Of a DNA stretch of 64,000 nucleotides, positions 26,007 through 33,498 are shown piece by piece. This DNA is from Pelomonas margarita (GTDB lineage Bacteria > Pseudomonadota > Gammaproteobacteria > Burkholderiales > Burkholderiaceae_C). How positions within the stretch are numbered: the first letter of the stretch is position 1; each line of letters opens with the position of its first letter. The position numbers and the translations under genes are program-made. Below the pieces are notes generated by a model, which worked only from the letters and a program-made list of their open reading frames with translations, searched no databases and had not been told where the DNA came from. The DNA is taken from positions 310,001 to 374,000 of the forward strand of contig NZ_JBIGHW010000003.1 of NCBI RefSeq assembly GCF_043555875.1, in the 5' to 3' direction.

Positions 26007-26356
26007 TCCCCCCAGCGGACACCCCTCATCCCCCGGCCTGAAGACGACCCCGCTAGCCCCGACAACGGCTTAGGAGAAAAGGGGGGACAGGGGGAGGAAA
26101 TCCGCGAGAGAAGAAATTCAGCTATCTCTGAATTTGCTGATCGAGCGGAGCCCCTCCACCCCCTCCCCCCAGCGCGTCGCGAGCAGTTGCACCGCCGAAG
26201 ACGCAGGAACTGCCGCCGCGCCGCGATCAGCACCGCCCGAGGGGGCGACCCATCACCGGCCACGGAACTGCCCACGCAGCCCGCGCGCCGTCATCCCAGC
26301 AACAAGCATCCGGGCTCGAAAGCAGCTCAGCCCGGGCTGCAACCAAAGGAAAAACC
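26007..26356. other. Intergenic region between VapE-like gene and integrase operon
   Basis: About 350 bp without a supportable ORF. It holds a G-rich run (26072-26097), a short AT-rich island (26105-26130) and then GC-rich sequence. It could hold a replication origin, because it flanks the helicase gene, but no clear iterons are seen. Confidence 0.35.
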
Positions 26357-26797
26357 ATGACATCGCACACATCCGTTTCAGCATCTGCATCGACCGTTCA
26401 CGCAACACCTGACCCCAGCACCTGGGAGAACCTTTGGTGGTCATCCCGCCCGGTCCCCAAGCGCCATACCCACCTGCGCTCGGGAGAACCCGTCGCCCTG
26501 GCGCTCTATAGGACCGTGATAGCCGGCATCAATGAAGCCGTGAAGGAGCTCAAGCCAGGGCACCCGTACAAGGCGGGGTACTTCGTCGGCTTGGATATCT
26601 GGGCCGATACGGACGTGGGCTATCACCGTCGTGCAGGTCGCGTCCTCGCCGACATCGCCAGGCGCAAGGACTCCCCCGTCGGGCTCATTGCCCGCCCCAA
26701 AGGCGGCGGTCACCGCTACTACGTCATCCCGCCCGCACCACCGGCGCCATACGACCACGGCTTCTTCCGTGGCCGCCATCAACAACCCCAACTTTGA
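26357..26797 (+). CDS. Hypothetical protein upstream of integrase
   Basis: 146 aa from ATG 26357 behind GGAAAAA. The core (VALALYRTVIAGINEAVKELKPG and YFVGLDIWADTDVGYHRRAGR) is a compact domain; the C-terminus is Pro/Arg/His-rich. It ends 12 nt before the integrase start, so it is probably co-transcribed. Position suggests an excisionase or replication accessory role, but it lacks an obvious winged-helix excisionase motif. Confidence 0.5.
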   Translation: MTSHTSVSASASTVHATPDPSTWENLWWSSRPVPKRHTHLRSGEPVALALYRTVIAGINEAVKELKPGHPYKAGYFVGLDIWADTDVGYHRRAGRVLADIARRKDSPVGLIARPKGGGHRYYVIPPAPPAPYDHGFFRGRHQQPQL

Positions 26798-26809
26798 AAG
26801 GAGGCTTTC

Positions 26810-28009
26810 ATGCCCGTCGTTACTCTGACCCCGCAGTTCATCAAGGAAGGATTGGCCTGTCCACCGGACAAGTCGGCCGTCACGTATTACTGCTCCGCGA
26901 TGGCCGGCTTCGCCATCAACGTCAGTCGCGGCAAGCCTGGCCGTGGCCTGTATCGCCTGCAGCACAAGGTCAACGGCAAGAGCACCTGGGAAAAGATCGG
27001 CAGCACCGACGACTTGACCCTGGATCAAGCGCGAGCCAAGGTCTTGAAGTTCAAGGAGATGAAGGCGTTGGCGCCCAAACTGGCGGTGCTGCCCGTCGAA
27101 GCACCCAAGGTCATGCCTACGCTGTCGGCGTTCTTCAAGCTCGACTATCGGCCCTACGCAAAACCGCGCAAACGCAGCTTCGACCGCGACGAGGAAATGT
27201 TCAGGCTGCGCATCGGGCCTGTCTTCGGCAGCATGTTGCTCAGCGATATCAGCAGGCAGGCCGTGCAGGGCTTCCACGCCAGTCTGTGCGAGGGTGGTCT
27301 GGCGCCCGCAACAGCGGACCACCACATCAAGCTGCTGCGCCACATGCTCAACCTGGCCGTTGAGTGGAAGATGCTGAAGGAGAACCCTATCGCCCGCATC
27401 CGGCTGTTCAACCCGGACAACAAGGTGGAAGTGCTTCTGTCCGACGAGCAGCTTGATCGCCTGGTGGAGGTGCTTGAGACTGACCGCAACCGCACCGTCA
27501 GCGATATCGCCCTCTACCTGCTCAGCACCGGCGCGCGTTTGTCAGAAGCTCTCGCGGCGAAGTGGGTGGACATCGACCTGGAGCGCAGTACGTGGAAAGT
27601 CCTCGCCTCCAACGCGAAGTCGAAGAAGGCGCGCACCGTGCCGCTCAACGACAGCGCGGTGATGGTCCTGAAGCGCCAGAAGACTCGCGACAAGCATGAC
27701 CATGTTTTCGTGAACCCGCAGACCAACAAGCCGTACACGACCATGATGAAGGTTTGGGACAGGTTGCGTAAGCAGGCCGGCATGCCGACCCTGCGCATTC
27801 ACGACCTGCGCCACACCTTCGCCAGCCTCTTGGTGGCCAACGACCGCACGCTGTATCAGGTACAGACGATCCTGGGCCACTCCGACCCCAAAGTGACCAT
27901 GAGGTACGCCAAGTACAAGCCCGAGGATCTGGTGCGTGCTGCCGGCGCGGCGTCGCTGCTGAAGGCGCCATCGGTGCCGAATCTCCGCCAGGTCGCACAG
28001 GCGGCTTAA
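26810..28009 (+). CDS. Tyrosine integrase of the tRNA-Asn element
   Basis: 399 aa with AAAGGAGG ribosome site. An N-terminal arm-binding domain (about 1-95, P4-integrase-like beta-strands YRLQHKVNGKSTWEKIGS) is followed by a core-binding domain (105-200). The catalytic domain has Arg243 (TGARLSEAL), Lys near 270, His331-x-x-Arg334 (IHDLRHTFAS), His357 (LGHSD) and Tyr366. P4-type integrases commonly use tRNA genes. The gene lies about 1.5 kb from the perfect tRNA-Asn repeat, so it is the best candidate for having inserted element C. Confidence 0.95.
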   Translation: MPVVTLTPQFIKEGLACPPDKSAVTYYCSAMAGFAINVSRGKPGRGLYRLQHKVNGKSTWEKIGSTDDLTLDQARAKVLKFKEMKALAPKLAVLPVEAPKVMPTLSAFFKLDYRPYAKPRKRSFDRDEEMFRLRIGPVFGSMLLSDISRQAVQGFHASLCEGGLAPATADHHIKLLRHMLNLAVEWKMLKENPIARIRLFNPDNKVEVLLSDEQLDRLVEVLETDRNRTVSDIALYLLSTGARLSEALAAKWVDIDLERSTWKVLASNAKSKKARTVPLNDSAVMVLKRQKTRDKHDHVFVNPQTNKPYTTMMKVWDRLRKQAGMPTLRIHDLRHTFASLLVANDRTLYQVQTILGHSDPKVTMRYAKYKPEDLVRAAGAASLLKAPSVPNLRQVAQAA

Positions 28010-28119
28010 GCGGCCTCAGCACCATGAAGGCCGGGTGAGTGTCATCACTTGCCCGGCTTTCTGCTTTTCGGCGCCAGCCCACGGAAAGATGGGCACCACG
28101 AAACCACTACCTATAGTGT

Positions 28120-28148
28120 TTGACCAAACAGAAACGCACACATATAGT
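28120..28148 (+). promoter_or_regulatory. Sigma-70-type promoter of the ImmA/IrrE gene
   Basis: TTGACC (28120-28125) and TATAGT (28143-28148) are spaced by 17 bp, each one base from consensus. A direct repeat TATAGTGTT at 28112 and 28143, 31 bp apart, overlaps both ends of the promoter and may be an operator pair. The start codon at 28177 leaves a leader of about 20 nt. Confidence 0.75.
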
Positions 28149-28176
28149 GTTCACAGCCAGCATTGAGGTGCAAGCC

Positions 28177-28857
28177 ATGGACCGTCAGAAGATCGAACAT
28201 GAAGCTCGACTGCTCCAGCAGGAGATCTGGCGACATCGCGCCACGCTGTTCCCGATGGGCGTGCCTCCTCCGAAGGGGATGCTTGAACCCGAGGTCGCCG
28301 CCGCAGTGCTTGGATACCAGTACGTGTACTCGGACGGGCTGGGCAACTGGGGTCAGGGCCGTGATCTGTTCGAGATCGCCGGCATGCTCGATCAGCAGCG
28401 CCAGCTGATCGCGGTGTCGAACAAGTACGACTACCTTTCCATGCGTTTTACAGGCGCGCATGAGATCGGGCACATCGCCCTGGCGCACCCCGGCCGCATC
28501 ATGCATCGCGACCGCCCGGTGTTCGATATTTCTCGCGGCTCACGTGACCCTGAAGAGCAAGATGCCGACTACTTTGCCGCGTGCTTCCTGGCGCCGGAGA
28601 AGCTGGTCAGGGAAGCATTCAAGGCCCGGTTTGTGCTGATGCCACTGCGGCTCATTGACGGTGTCGTCTTCAACCTGTGCAAAGCGTCCTCGCATGCACT
28701 GATGCGCGCTGGCCCTGGCAGCTTCGCCTTCGCCGCCGCCGTAGCAGCGTCGAGAACTTTCAATGGCGACCAGTTCAAGCCCCTTCACGAAGCGTTTGGC
28801 GTCTCCGTCAGCGCGATGGCGATTCGGATCAAGGAGCTTGGCCTGATCCAGGAATAG
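28177..28857 (+). CDS. ImmA/IrrE-family metallopeptidase
   Basis: 226 aa from ATG 28177, with GAGGTG upstream. The zinc site is HEIGH (in FTGAHEIGHIALAHPGR); the downstream EEQDADYFAACFLAPEKLV supplies the third-ligand region. There is no HTH, so it differs from the fusion at 18255. ImmA-type peptidases cleave ICE/phage repressors during induction. Next to an integrase and an att site it probably controls this element's excision or responds to stress. A short basic protein gene follows after 47 bp. Confidence 0.85.
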   Translation: MDRQKIEHEARLLQQEIWRHRATLFPMGVPPPKGMLEPEVAAAVLGYQYVYSDGLGNWGQGRDLFEIAGMLDQQRQLIAVSNKYDYLSMRFTGAHEIGHIALAHPGRIMHRDRPVFDISRGSRDPEEQDADYFAACFLAPEKLVREAFKARFVLMPLRLIDGVVFNLCKASSHALMRAGPGSFAFAAAVAASRTFNGDQFKPLHEAFGVSVSAMAIRIKELGLIQE

Positions 28858-28904
28858 CCGCTACGAGCCCCGCCAAGCGTTCCATCACTTCTAGGAGATT
28901 GAGC

Positions 28905-29147
28905 ATGCCCAAGAGCGAAAAGACATCGCCCAGCGTCGCCACCAAAGCGTCCCAGGTGCTGAGGACTCCCGGTGCAAGCGCCGCAGCAAAATCGGTTGCT
29001 GCCAGTGCGTTGTCGCAGGCCGGCATCAACAAGACGACTTCTCCCAAGGTGGCCGCCACAGCCGCCAGGACGCTCGACAGCGCCAAGGCCAGCAGCGCCG
29101 CTAAGACCATTGCCGGCAGTGTCTTGACGCAGAAGACGAAGCGGTAG
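28905..29147 (+). CDS. Small Ala/Lys/Ser-rich basic protein
   Basis: 80 aa behind an AGGAG ribosome site. It consists of near-repeats: SVATKASQVLRTPGAS, SAAAKSVAASALSQ, KVAATAARTLDSAKAS and SAAKTIAGSVLTQK, giving three or four similar helices. It is probably a partner or substrate of the ImmA peptidase because of position. Family not named here; function unknown. Confidence 0.6.
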   Translation: MPKSEKTSPSVATKASQVLRTPGASAAAKSVAASALSQAGINKTTSPKVAATAARTLDSAKASSAAKTIAGSVLTQKTKR

Positions 29148-29466
29148 TCCTCCTGCTGCTGCCCTGACGCGGGGCTATACGAGCGCATAGAGACGATCAC
29201 AGCAGCAGCCGTGGGGTCGGCGCACACCTGCCCACCTTCGCGCGCCCAGCGGCCGCTGACACCGACCATTCCCGGCGCTCGCACACCGCTCGTGGGTTCA
29301 CTGGGCCTAACTCGTTGAACGGCATGGACTTTCCCCGCCGGGTGCGGCTCTGCATAGCGCACTCCAAGGCTGCGGCTTTCGAACGGCGGTTCGCAATCAA
29401 GAAGTCGCACGGCGCATGACCCGCCGAGCCCCTTAAAATTCTTGCACTTAGATTGATCCGTGCCCT
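29148..29466. other. Element C right end, no gene
   Basis: A 319-bp stretch between the small basic gene and the att copy. No supportable ORF; the long minus frame here simply reads through the tRNA repeat. Probable attachment-arm region for the integrase. Confidence 0.5.
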
Positions 29467-29514
29467 GGACTGTTAATCCGTAGGTCCCTGGTTCGAGCCC
29501 AGGTCGGGGAGCCA
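29467..29514 (+). repeat. attR: perfect 48-bp copy of tRNA-Asn 3' end
   Basis: Identical to 3568-3615, from GGACTGTTAATCC through GGGGAGCCA. The 5' half of the tRNA is absent, so it is a duplicated attachment core and not a working tRNA gene. Confidence 0.92.
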
Positions 29515-29520
29515 TTCAAG

Positions 29521-29555
29521 AAGCCTCACAAGCGCAAGCCTGTGAGGCTTTTTCT
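29521..29555 (+). terminator. Original tRNA-Asn terminator, displaced
   Basis: AAGCCTCACA (29521-29530) pairs perfectly with TGTGAGGCTT (29541-29550), followed by TTTCTTT. It sits seven bases after the tRNA 3' copy, where the terminator of the intact tRNA gene would have been before integration. Confidence 0.8.
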
Positions 29556-29579
29556 TTGGCTCTTTGCGCATTGATTCGT

Positions 29580-29602
29580 GATGGCTCACATGGTGAGCCA
29601 TC
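29580..29602. repeat. Near-perfect palindrome
   Basis: GATGGCTCAC and GTGAGCCATC are exact inverted repeats separated by ATG, just after the displaced tRNA terminator. No T-run follows. It may be a regulator or recombinase site at the border of the next phage-like cluster. Confidence 0.5.
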
Positions 29603-29672
29603 GCAAGAAGACATTGGCTGGCATGGCCCCGACGGTCGGGGCATCAGGAGCCACAGATGCGCAGCCGAGAAC

Positions 29673-30011
29673 TCAAGAGGATGCTGTCACGTCGGCCAGC
29701 TCCTCGACAACGATGGTTGCGCCCTCGGCCACATAGACCAGCGTGCAGAACGTTTCAAACTCCGCGCGCAGGGCCTTTGCGGTCTTGCCCTTGGGGACGT
29801 AGCGCACCGCGAAGCGCGGGGCGTGGATGGCCGCCAGAAGCTCGGCAAAGGTCGCCACCTCGCGGGCGGCGGCCTGGTACTCGTCGTTTGTGTCCCAGAT
29901 GACCAGGCGGGCCGGCTTGTCGGCCTTGAGCCTGGCCTTGAGCCAGACCCCTTTGCCCATCTCCGACGCCGCCAGGATGGCCCAGCTTTGGCCCTTGGCG
30001 TCGGCGGCCAT
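29673..30011 (-). pseudogene. Truncated P-loop ATPase (phage packaging/morphogenesis type)
   Basis: 112 aa, only the N-terminal part of a larger ATPase. A degenerate Walker A (ASEMGKGVWLK) and a Walker B ending in IVVEELADVT are present. After that the frame ends in ASS, where related HerA/FtsK-like morphogenesis ATPases of small phages would continue with the sensor and arginine-finger region. Truncation falls about 160 bp from the tRNA-Asn att copy, so the loss probably came from island formation or decay. It is the last gene of a five- or six-gene minus-strand cluster, and its ATG overlaps the stop of the 47-aa gene (TGATG). Confidence 0.6.
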
Positions 30012-30154
30012 CAGTAGTCGATGAAGGGCCGCGAGCGCTCAGCGCGCAGGCTGATCGCAATCGGGCCGATGACCAGGCCGACGCGGCGGTCGACGAAGCC
30101 GGCGGCCAGCATCGTCCATTGGGGGGAGCGGTGAATTTCGATAGAGAGCTTCAT
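30011..30154 (-). CDS. Very small phage-like protein
   Basis: 47 aa, MKLSIEIHRSPQWTMLAA followed by GFVDRRVGLVIGPIAISLR and a short tail. It is hydrophobic and beta-like, coupled through TGATG to the truncated ATPase. It resembles small virion-associated peptides by size only. Confidence 0.5.
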   Translation of the reverse strand: MKLSIEIHRSPQWTMLAAGFVDRRVGLVIGPIAISLRAERSRPFIDY

Positions 30155-30163
30155 GGTGGGGGC

Positions 30164-30670
30164 TCATTGCTGGGGTTGCAGGCGTTGGCCGGCGTGCGGC
30201 CGGTCATCGGCGAAGTTGGGGCCAGGCAGGGCCTGCGGTGCCGGCGCGGCGCGGGCCGCGCGCTCGGCGGCCTCACGGCGGGCGCGCAGCTCGGCGAAGT
30301 GCGCGCGGCCCATGCCCACGGCCGCCACGGTGGGCGGGATCGTGACGACGGCAAGCGCCAGCTCGGGGGACTTCACGGCGGACAGGTTCCAGCCGTGTTT
30401 CTCGGCCACGGCCGCAAAGGCGGTGCCGATCTGGCCGCATACCTCGGGCGTGTAGCAGGCCGGCAGGAAGGGCAGCGCGGGCGAGGCCATGGCGACGCCC
30501 ATTTGCAGCATGGCGGCCAGCTCGGCGCCCTGGTCGGGCGGGGGCTCGGCTGGCGCGGCGCCAGGCAGTGCGGCGGCCTGGCCGGCAATCTCGGCATCAG
30601 CGGCGGCAGCGATGGCCGCCAGGTCGGCCGGCAGGCCCTCGGGGGCCGCGTGTTGTTGGTCGGGGGGCAT
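30164..30670 (-). CDS. Phage-like hypothetical protein with hydrophobic core
   Basis: 168 aa from ATG 30670 with AAGG upstream. An Ala/Pro-rich N-terminus is followed by a helical, mildly hydrophobic domain (ELAAMLQMGVAMASPALPFL, YTPEVCGQIGTAFAAVAEKHGW, SPELALAVVTIPPTVAAV), then an Arg/Ala-rich tail. It could be a virion membrane or structural protein. The gene starts three bases after the zinc-ribbon gene ends. Confidence 0.5.
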   Translation of the reverse strand: MPPDQQHAAPEGLPADLAAIAAAADAEIAGQAAALPGAAPAEPPPDQGAELAAMLQMGVAMASPALPFLPACYTPEVCGQIGTAFAAVAEKHGWNLSAVKSPELALAVVTIPPTVAAVGMGRAHFAELRARREAAERAARAAPAPQALPGPNFADDRPHAGQRLQPQQ

Positions 30671-30672
30671 GT

Positions 30673-31026
30673 TCAAGCCTTGTGCATCAGCGAGTCCCAC
30701 AAGCCCGCACGGCGGGCCGGTGCGGCGGGCGCAGGGGTGGGAGGCTCGGCCGGCGCCATCGCGGCGGGGGCCGGGTCTTGCGGGATGATGATCGGCCGGT
30801 CAGCGACCGGCGGCACCGGCACCGGGGCGGGCGCCTGGTCGATCTTCTGAGCGCGGGTGTGGCGCAGCAGGCCCGCGGCCTGCTGGCCGTTCTTGGCCGG
30901 CGTCATCAGGCCGCACTCGGGGCAGTGCATGTAGGGCAGCTTCCCGTCGTTCTGCTTGACGTGGACGCCCGTGAAGTCACAGCTCGCGCAGGGCGCGGTG
31001 TGGCGGCCGATGATCTTGCCGGCCAT
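30673..31026 (-). CDS. Zinc-ribbon phage-like protein
   Basis: 117 aa. Two CxxC pairs, CASC at about residues 13-16 and CPEC at about 37-40, form a zinc ribbon, followed by a Pro/Ala-rich linker and a short hydrophobic end (GLWDSLMHKA). It sits 2 nt after the preceding gene. Similar zinc-ribbon proteins accompany the packaging ATPase in small membrane-containing or filamentous-type phages; the exact family is not established here. Confidence 0.6.
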   Translation of the reverse strand: MAGKIIGRHTAPCASCDFTGVHVKQNDGKLPYMHCPECGLMTPAKNGQQAAGLLRHTRAQKIDQAPAPVPVPPVADRPIIIPQDPAPAAMAPAEPPTPAPAAPARRAGLWDSLMHKA

Positions 31027-31028
31027 CG

Positions 31029-31337
31029 TCAGGCTTTCGCTTCGGCCAGGTCGGCCAGGCGATCGATCAAAGTGCTGTGCAGCTCCAGCACGTAGCCGAC
31101 GTGCGCCACCTTGGCGGCCAGGTCGGCCAGCGCGGCAGCATCGGGGGTCTGCGGCGCGGCCTGGTCGGCGGCCTGGTCGATGGCCTTGGCCGCGTCGTTG
31201 AGCTGTTCCAGGCCGACGCGCAGCGCGCCCCACTTGGTCTCATGCTCGGGGCGCACGGCGCCTGCGGCCTGCAGCTCGGCGGCCTGGCCGATCAGGCCGG
31301 CGACGGCGGCCACCAGGGCCAAAGTTTGGGATTTCAT
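31029..31337 (-). CDS. Helical phage-like hypothetical protein
   Basis: 102 aa with a strong AGGAGCT ribosome site. Almost entirely amphipathic helix (LALVAAVAGLIGQAAELQAA, LEQLNDAAKAIDQAADQAA, ALADLAAKVAHVGYVLELHS). No signal peptide cleavage site is convincing. First well-supported gene of the late-like cluster. Confidence 0.55.
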   Translation of the reverse strand: MKSQTLALVAAVAGLIGQAAELQAAGAVRPEHETKWGALRVGLEQLNDAAKAIDQAADQAAPQTPDAAALADLAAKVAHVGYVLELHSTLIDRLADLAEAKA

Positions 31338-31361
31338 GGGGCAGCTCCTGAGGTTGAGGGG

Positions 31362-31502
31362 TCAGGAACCGCGTTTCAGCTCGTCCAGCTCGGCCCGCAT
31401 TTCTGCAATGCAGCGCTCGGCCGCGTCCAGGCGGTCAAGCAGGGCAGTCAGGGGGCCACGAAGGAAGGCCGGGGCGAGGGCGAGAAGTGAGCGCGGTTCC
31501 AT
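31362..31502 (-). CDS. Very small coiled-coil protein
   Basis: 46 aa (MEPRSLLALAPAFLRGPL then TALLDRLDAAERCIAEMRAE and a short end), a single heptad-rich helix. No strong ribosome site. Its position and strand fit the cluster downstream of it. Confidence 0.4.
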   Translation of the reverse strand: MEPRSLLALAPAFLRGPLTALLDRLDAAERCIAEMRAELDELKRGS

Positions 31503-31578
31503 GGGCCGGCACGATGCCGCCCATGGACTCCGCGCGGTAGATCCGTCAGGGTCGAACCCGGCTGATCTTGCCGGCGCC

Positions 31579-31618
31579 TATGGAATCGCCTATAGAGGCG
31601 CTCACCTCAACCCTATAG
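31579..31618. promoter_or_regulatory. Repeated CTATAG sites before vapBC
   Basis: CTATGG (31579), CTATAG (31590) and CTATAG (31613) are spaced 11 and 23 bp apart, one and two helical turns, just upstream of the antitoxin gene. A further palindrome CTCTATAGAG lies inside the gene at about 31724. VapB antitoxins usually autoregulate by binding such repeats. Confidence 0.5.
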
Positions 31619-31628
31619 AATTTCACCC

Positions 31629-31826
31629 ATGGTCGGTTCCAAATCACGCGCCGCAGTCAAGAAGGCCCCCGCCAAGAAGCGGGCGGCCAAGCTCTCCCCT
31701 GAGGAGATTGCGCGCATTGACGCCTCTATAGAGCATGCTCGGGGAAAGCCCGGGTTTGAGATGGTGCGCGCCCTCGGCGAGCTGGCCAAGCTCGGACCCT
31801 ACAAGTTCAAGCGGCTGAAGATTTGA
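31629..31826 (+). CDS. VapB-like antitoxin
   Basis: 65 aa, Lys/Ala-rich basic N-terminus (KSRAAVKKAPAKKRAAKLSP), then EEIARIDASIEHARG and an end that probably wraps the toxin (LGELAKLGPYKFKRLKI). Its TGA overlaps the TTG start of the toxin gene, the normal coupling of vapBC pairs. The N-terminus lacks a textbook AbrB or RHH motif, so the DNA-binding fold is uncertain. Confidence 0.75.
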   Translation: MVGSKSRAAVKKAPAKKRAAKLSPEEIARIDASIEHARGKPGFEMVRALGELAKLGPYKFKRLKI

Positions 31827-32224
31827 TTCTTCTCGATACGTCTGTCGTCATTGAGCTGATTGAACGAGGCGCTGGCTACGCAGTCTGCATGGAGCGGCTG
31901 GAGCAGTACGAGCCACGCCAGATCCACGTCAGCGCCATCACGATATTCGAGTTCGAAGCCGGCCTGTTCGATGGCAGCCCCAACATCCGGCAGCGCCGCG
32001 CCATGTGGCAACGATTCCAGGGCCTCATCACCTACGAGCTGGTGACCGACAGCATCGCCAGCGGCGGCGCCGGCATCGTGCGCGCCACGGCCAAGGCCGG
32101 CAAGCAGATCGGCGCGCTGGATGCGCTGATCGCCGCCACCGCGCTGGAATGGGATTTCACCCTCGCCACGCGAGACAGCGACTATGACCGCGTGAAGGGC
32201 CTGCGGGTCGAGCACTGGCGATAG
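31823..32224 (+). CDS. VapC-like PIN-domain ribonuclease toxin
   Basis: 133 aa starting at TTG 31823. PIN-domain acidic residues are visible: Asp in LLDTSVVIEL, Glu in FEFEAGLFDG, Asp in GALDALIAATAL and Asp in TLATRDSDYD. VapC toxins cleave tRNA or rRNA. The overlap of 4 nt with the antitoxin and the terminator after it show a self-contained TA unit, likely stabilising the island. Confidence 0.9.
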   Translation: MILLDTSVVIELIERGAGYAVCMERLEQYEPRQIHVSAITIFEFEAGLFDGSPNIRQRRAMWQRFQGLITYELVTDSIASGGAGIVRATAKAGKQIGALDALIAATALEWDFTLATRDSDYDRVKGLRVEHWR

Positions 32225-32257
32225 AACACCCCAGGAGGCGTTTTTCCCGCCCCACTG

Positions 32258-32287
32258 CGGCCAGGGCCTCATGCCCTGGCCGTTTTC
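32258..32287 (+). terminator. Rho-independent terminator after vapC
   Basis: CGGCCAGGGC pairs perfectly with GCCCTGGCCG over a CTCAT loop, followed by TTTTC. It ends the vapBC transcript. Confidence 0.85.
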
Positions 32288-32365
32288 GCGTCTAGGGCCC
32301 TTCCTGCGACTCTGTGCGGCATCCCTCGGGTGCCGAAGCCTTCCCGCTTTCCGCGCCTTCCACCT

Positions 32366-33211
32366 TCAAGACGGTATTTCTGGGCCTGCGGATGCGTGAC
32401 GACGGCGCCGACGCGTCGGGCTCCCGGGGGGCGTCTGCTTGCCCCCCCCCTGGGGGGCACTTGCTGCCTTCGCCATCCTGGCCTGCATGGCTCTGGTGGT
32501 CAGCGTGACAGGGGGGGCGTGCCCCGCGCCAGCGGGGCGAGTGTCTGGCCCCCTGGGGGGCCCAATTTTTCCCCCCTCGGGCGGCAACCCCTTCCAGCGC
32601 GGCAGGTCGAAATTTCCGGAATCCGCGTCCAGCACGATGGGGCCGGGCGGCGAGTCCGCCACCGGTGGCTGAGGCCCGAAATTTGTGGACAACTCCCCCT
32701 CTCCCAGATGGAATGAATTACCTGTTGGAGAGCTGTTCGAGTTCGCTGTTCGAGTTCCAGCCTGCATCGCCTCAGAACCCGCATCAGCATTGGGTTTTTT
32801 GGCTTTTCGGCCTGTTCGAGTTGCCTGTTCGAGTTTCGGTTGAGGGCGAGCGACAGCGTAGCGGGGCGCCACAACGAAAAACAGGCGCCCTTCGTCGATG
32901 GAATGGCGCTTGTCGCGGGCCAGGATGCGGCGGTCTTCCAGCAGCTTCACGGCCTTGCGAATGGCCTGCACGTCCGGCACGAAGTGGCGGGGGCCGCTGC
33001 GGGGCTGCAGTGGCGTCATGGCGCGCAACAGGTGGGAATAGCTGGTCTCGCCCTGCCCGTCGTCGTAGTTGCTGGCGCGCAGCAGCACGGTGAACAGGCG
33101 CCACATCCAGCCCGGCAGTGCGTCCAGCACTGCGGCTTCGTGTTCGTGGATCAGCAGGAAGGCGCCGGTCTGGCGCGCGGCCTTGACGGCCCGAAGGGTC
33201 AGCTGCTTCAC
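32366..33211 (-). CDS. Winged-helix phage/plasmid replication-initiator-like protein
   Basis: 281 aa from GTG 33211, which overlaps the preceding stop by three bases. Residues about 20-125 form a winged-helix-like domain (PGWMWRLFTVLLRASNYDDG, AMTPLQPRSGPR, FVPDVQAIRKAVKLLEDRRI, GRLFFVVAP) of the kind seen in small-phage and plasmid Rep proteins. Residues from about 140 are Pro/Gly/Arg-rich and low-complexity, coded by DNA with long G and C runs, so the true end may be earlier or eroded. It terminates an early-gene-like operon of four overlapping genes. Confidence 0.55.
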   Translation of the reverse strand: MKQLTLRAVKAARQTGAFLLIHEHEAAVLDALPGWMWRLFTVLLRASNYDDGQGETSYSHLLRAMTPLQPRSGPRHFVPDVQAIRKAVKLLEDRRILARDKRHSIDEGRLFFVVAPRYAVARPQPKLEQATRTGRKAKKPNADAGSEAMQAGTRTANSNSSPTGNSFHLGEGELSTNFGPQPPVADSPPGPIVLDADSGNFDLPRWKGLPPEGGKIGPPRGPDTRPAGAGHAPPVTLTTRAMQARMAKAASAPQGGGKQTPPGSPTRRRRRHASAGPEIPS

Positions 33212-33498
33212 GCCGCCGACCACTCGCGGCAGATGCCACCGCGCAGCACGGGGAAGTCGCCCAGCTCGCAGCGGATCAGGTGCGCCACGTCGGCCAGGTC
33301 GCAATGCGCGCATGTCTCGCAGCGCGGGCGCTCTTTGGGGCCTTCATAGGCCATGCGCGTGATGCGCTCGGCCTGGGTCGTCCTGGGGGCCTTCACGGGC
33401 CTGGCCGGAACCTCGGGAAGCTCAAGCTGCAGGCGCTCGGCCGGCAGCACGGGCACGCCGGCGAGCGGCAGCGTCGCGGTGTCGTGGGCGCAGCGCAT
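33208..33498 (-). CDS. Cys-rich small phage protein
   Basis: 96 aa. The C-terminal part has a four-cysteine metal-site-like pattern (CETCAHCDLADVAHLIRCEL, and a later Cys in GGICREW). The N-terminus is Pro/Leu-rich. It starts at the overlap TGATG with the upstream gene and ends overlapping the Rep-like gene. Related small proteins accompany replication genes in betaproteobacterial prophages. Confidence 0.6.
   Translation of the reverse strand: MRCAHDTATLPLAGVPVLPAERLQLELPEVPARPVKAPRTTQAERITRMAYEGPKERPRCETCAHCDLADVAHLIRCELGDFPVLRGGICREWSAA

Noticed and set aside
28829..29515. Minus ORF of 228 codons with LEPGTYGLTVQ at its start
   Set aside because: Its first codons are the antisense of the tRNA-Asn att copy, and the rest opposes the small basic protein gene and a non-coding arm.
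32400..32600. Long C and G runs as a regulatory G-quadruplex region
   Set aside because: They fall in the low-complexity end of the Rep-like ORF in an eroded area; nothing ties them to a function.
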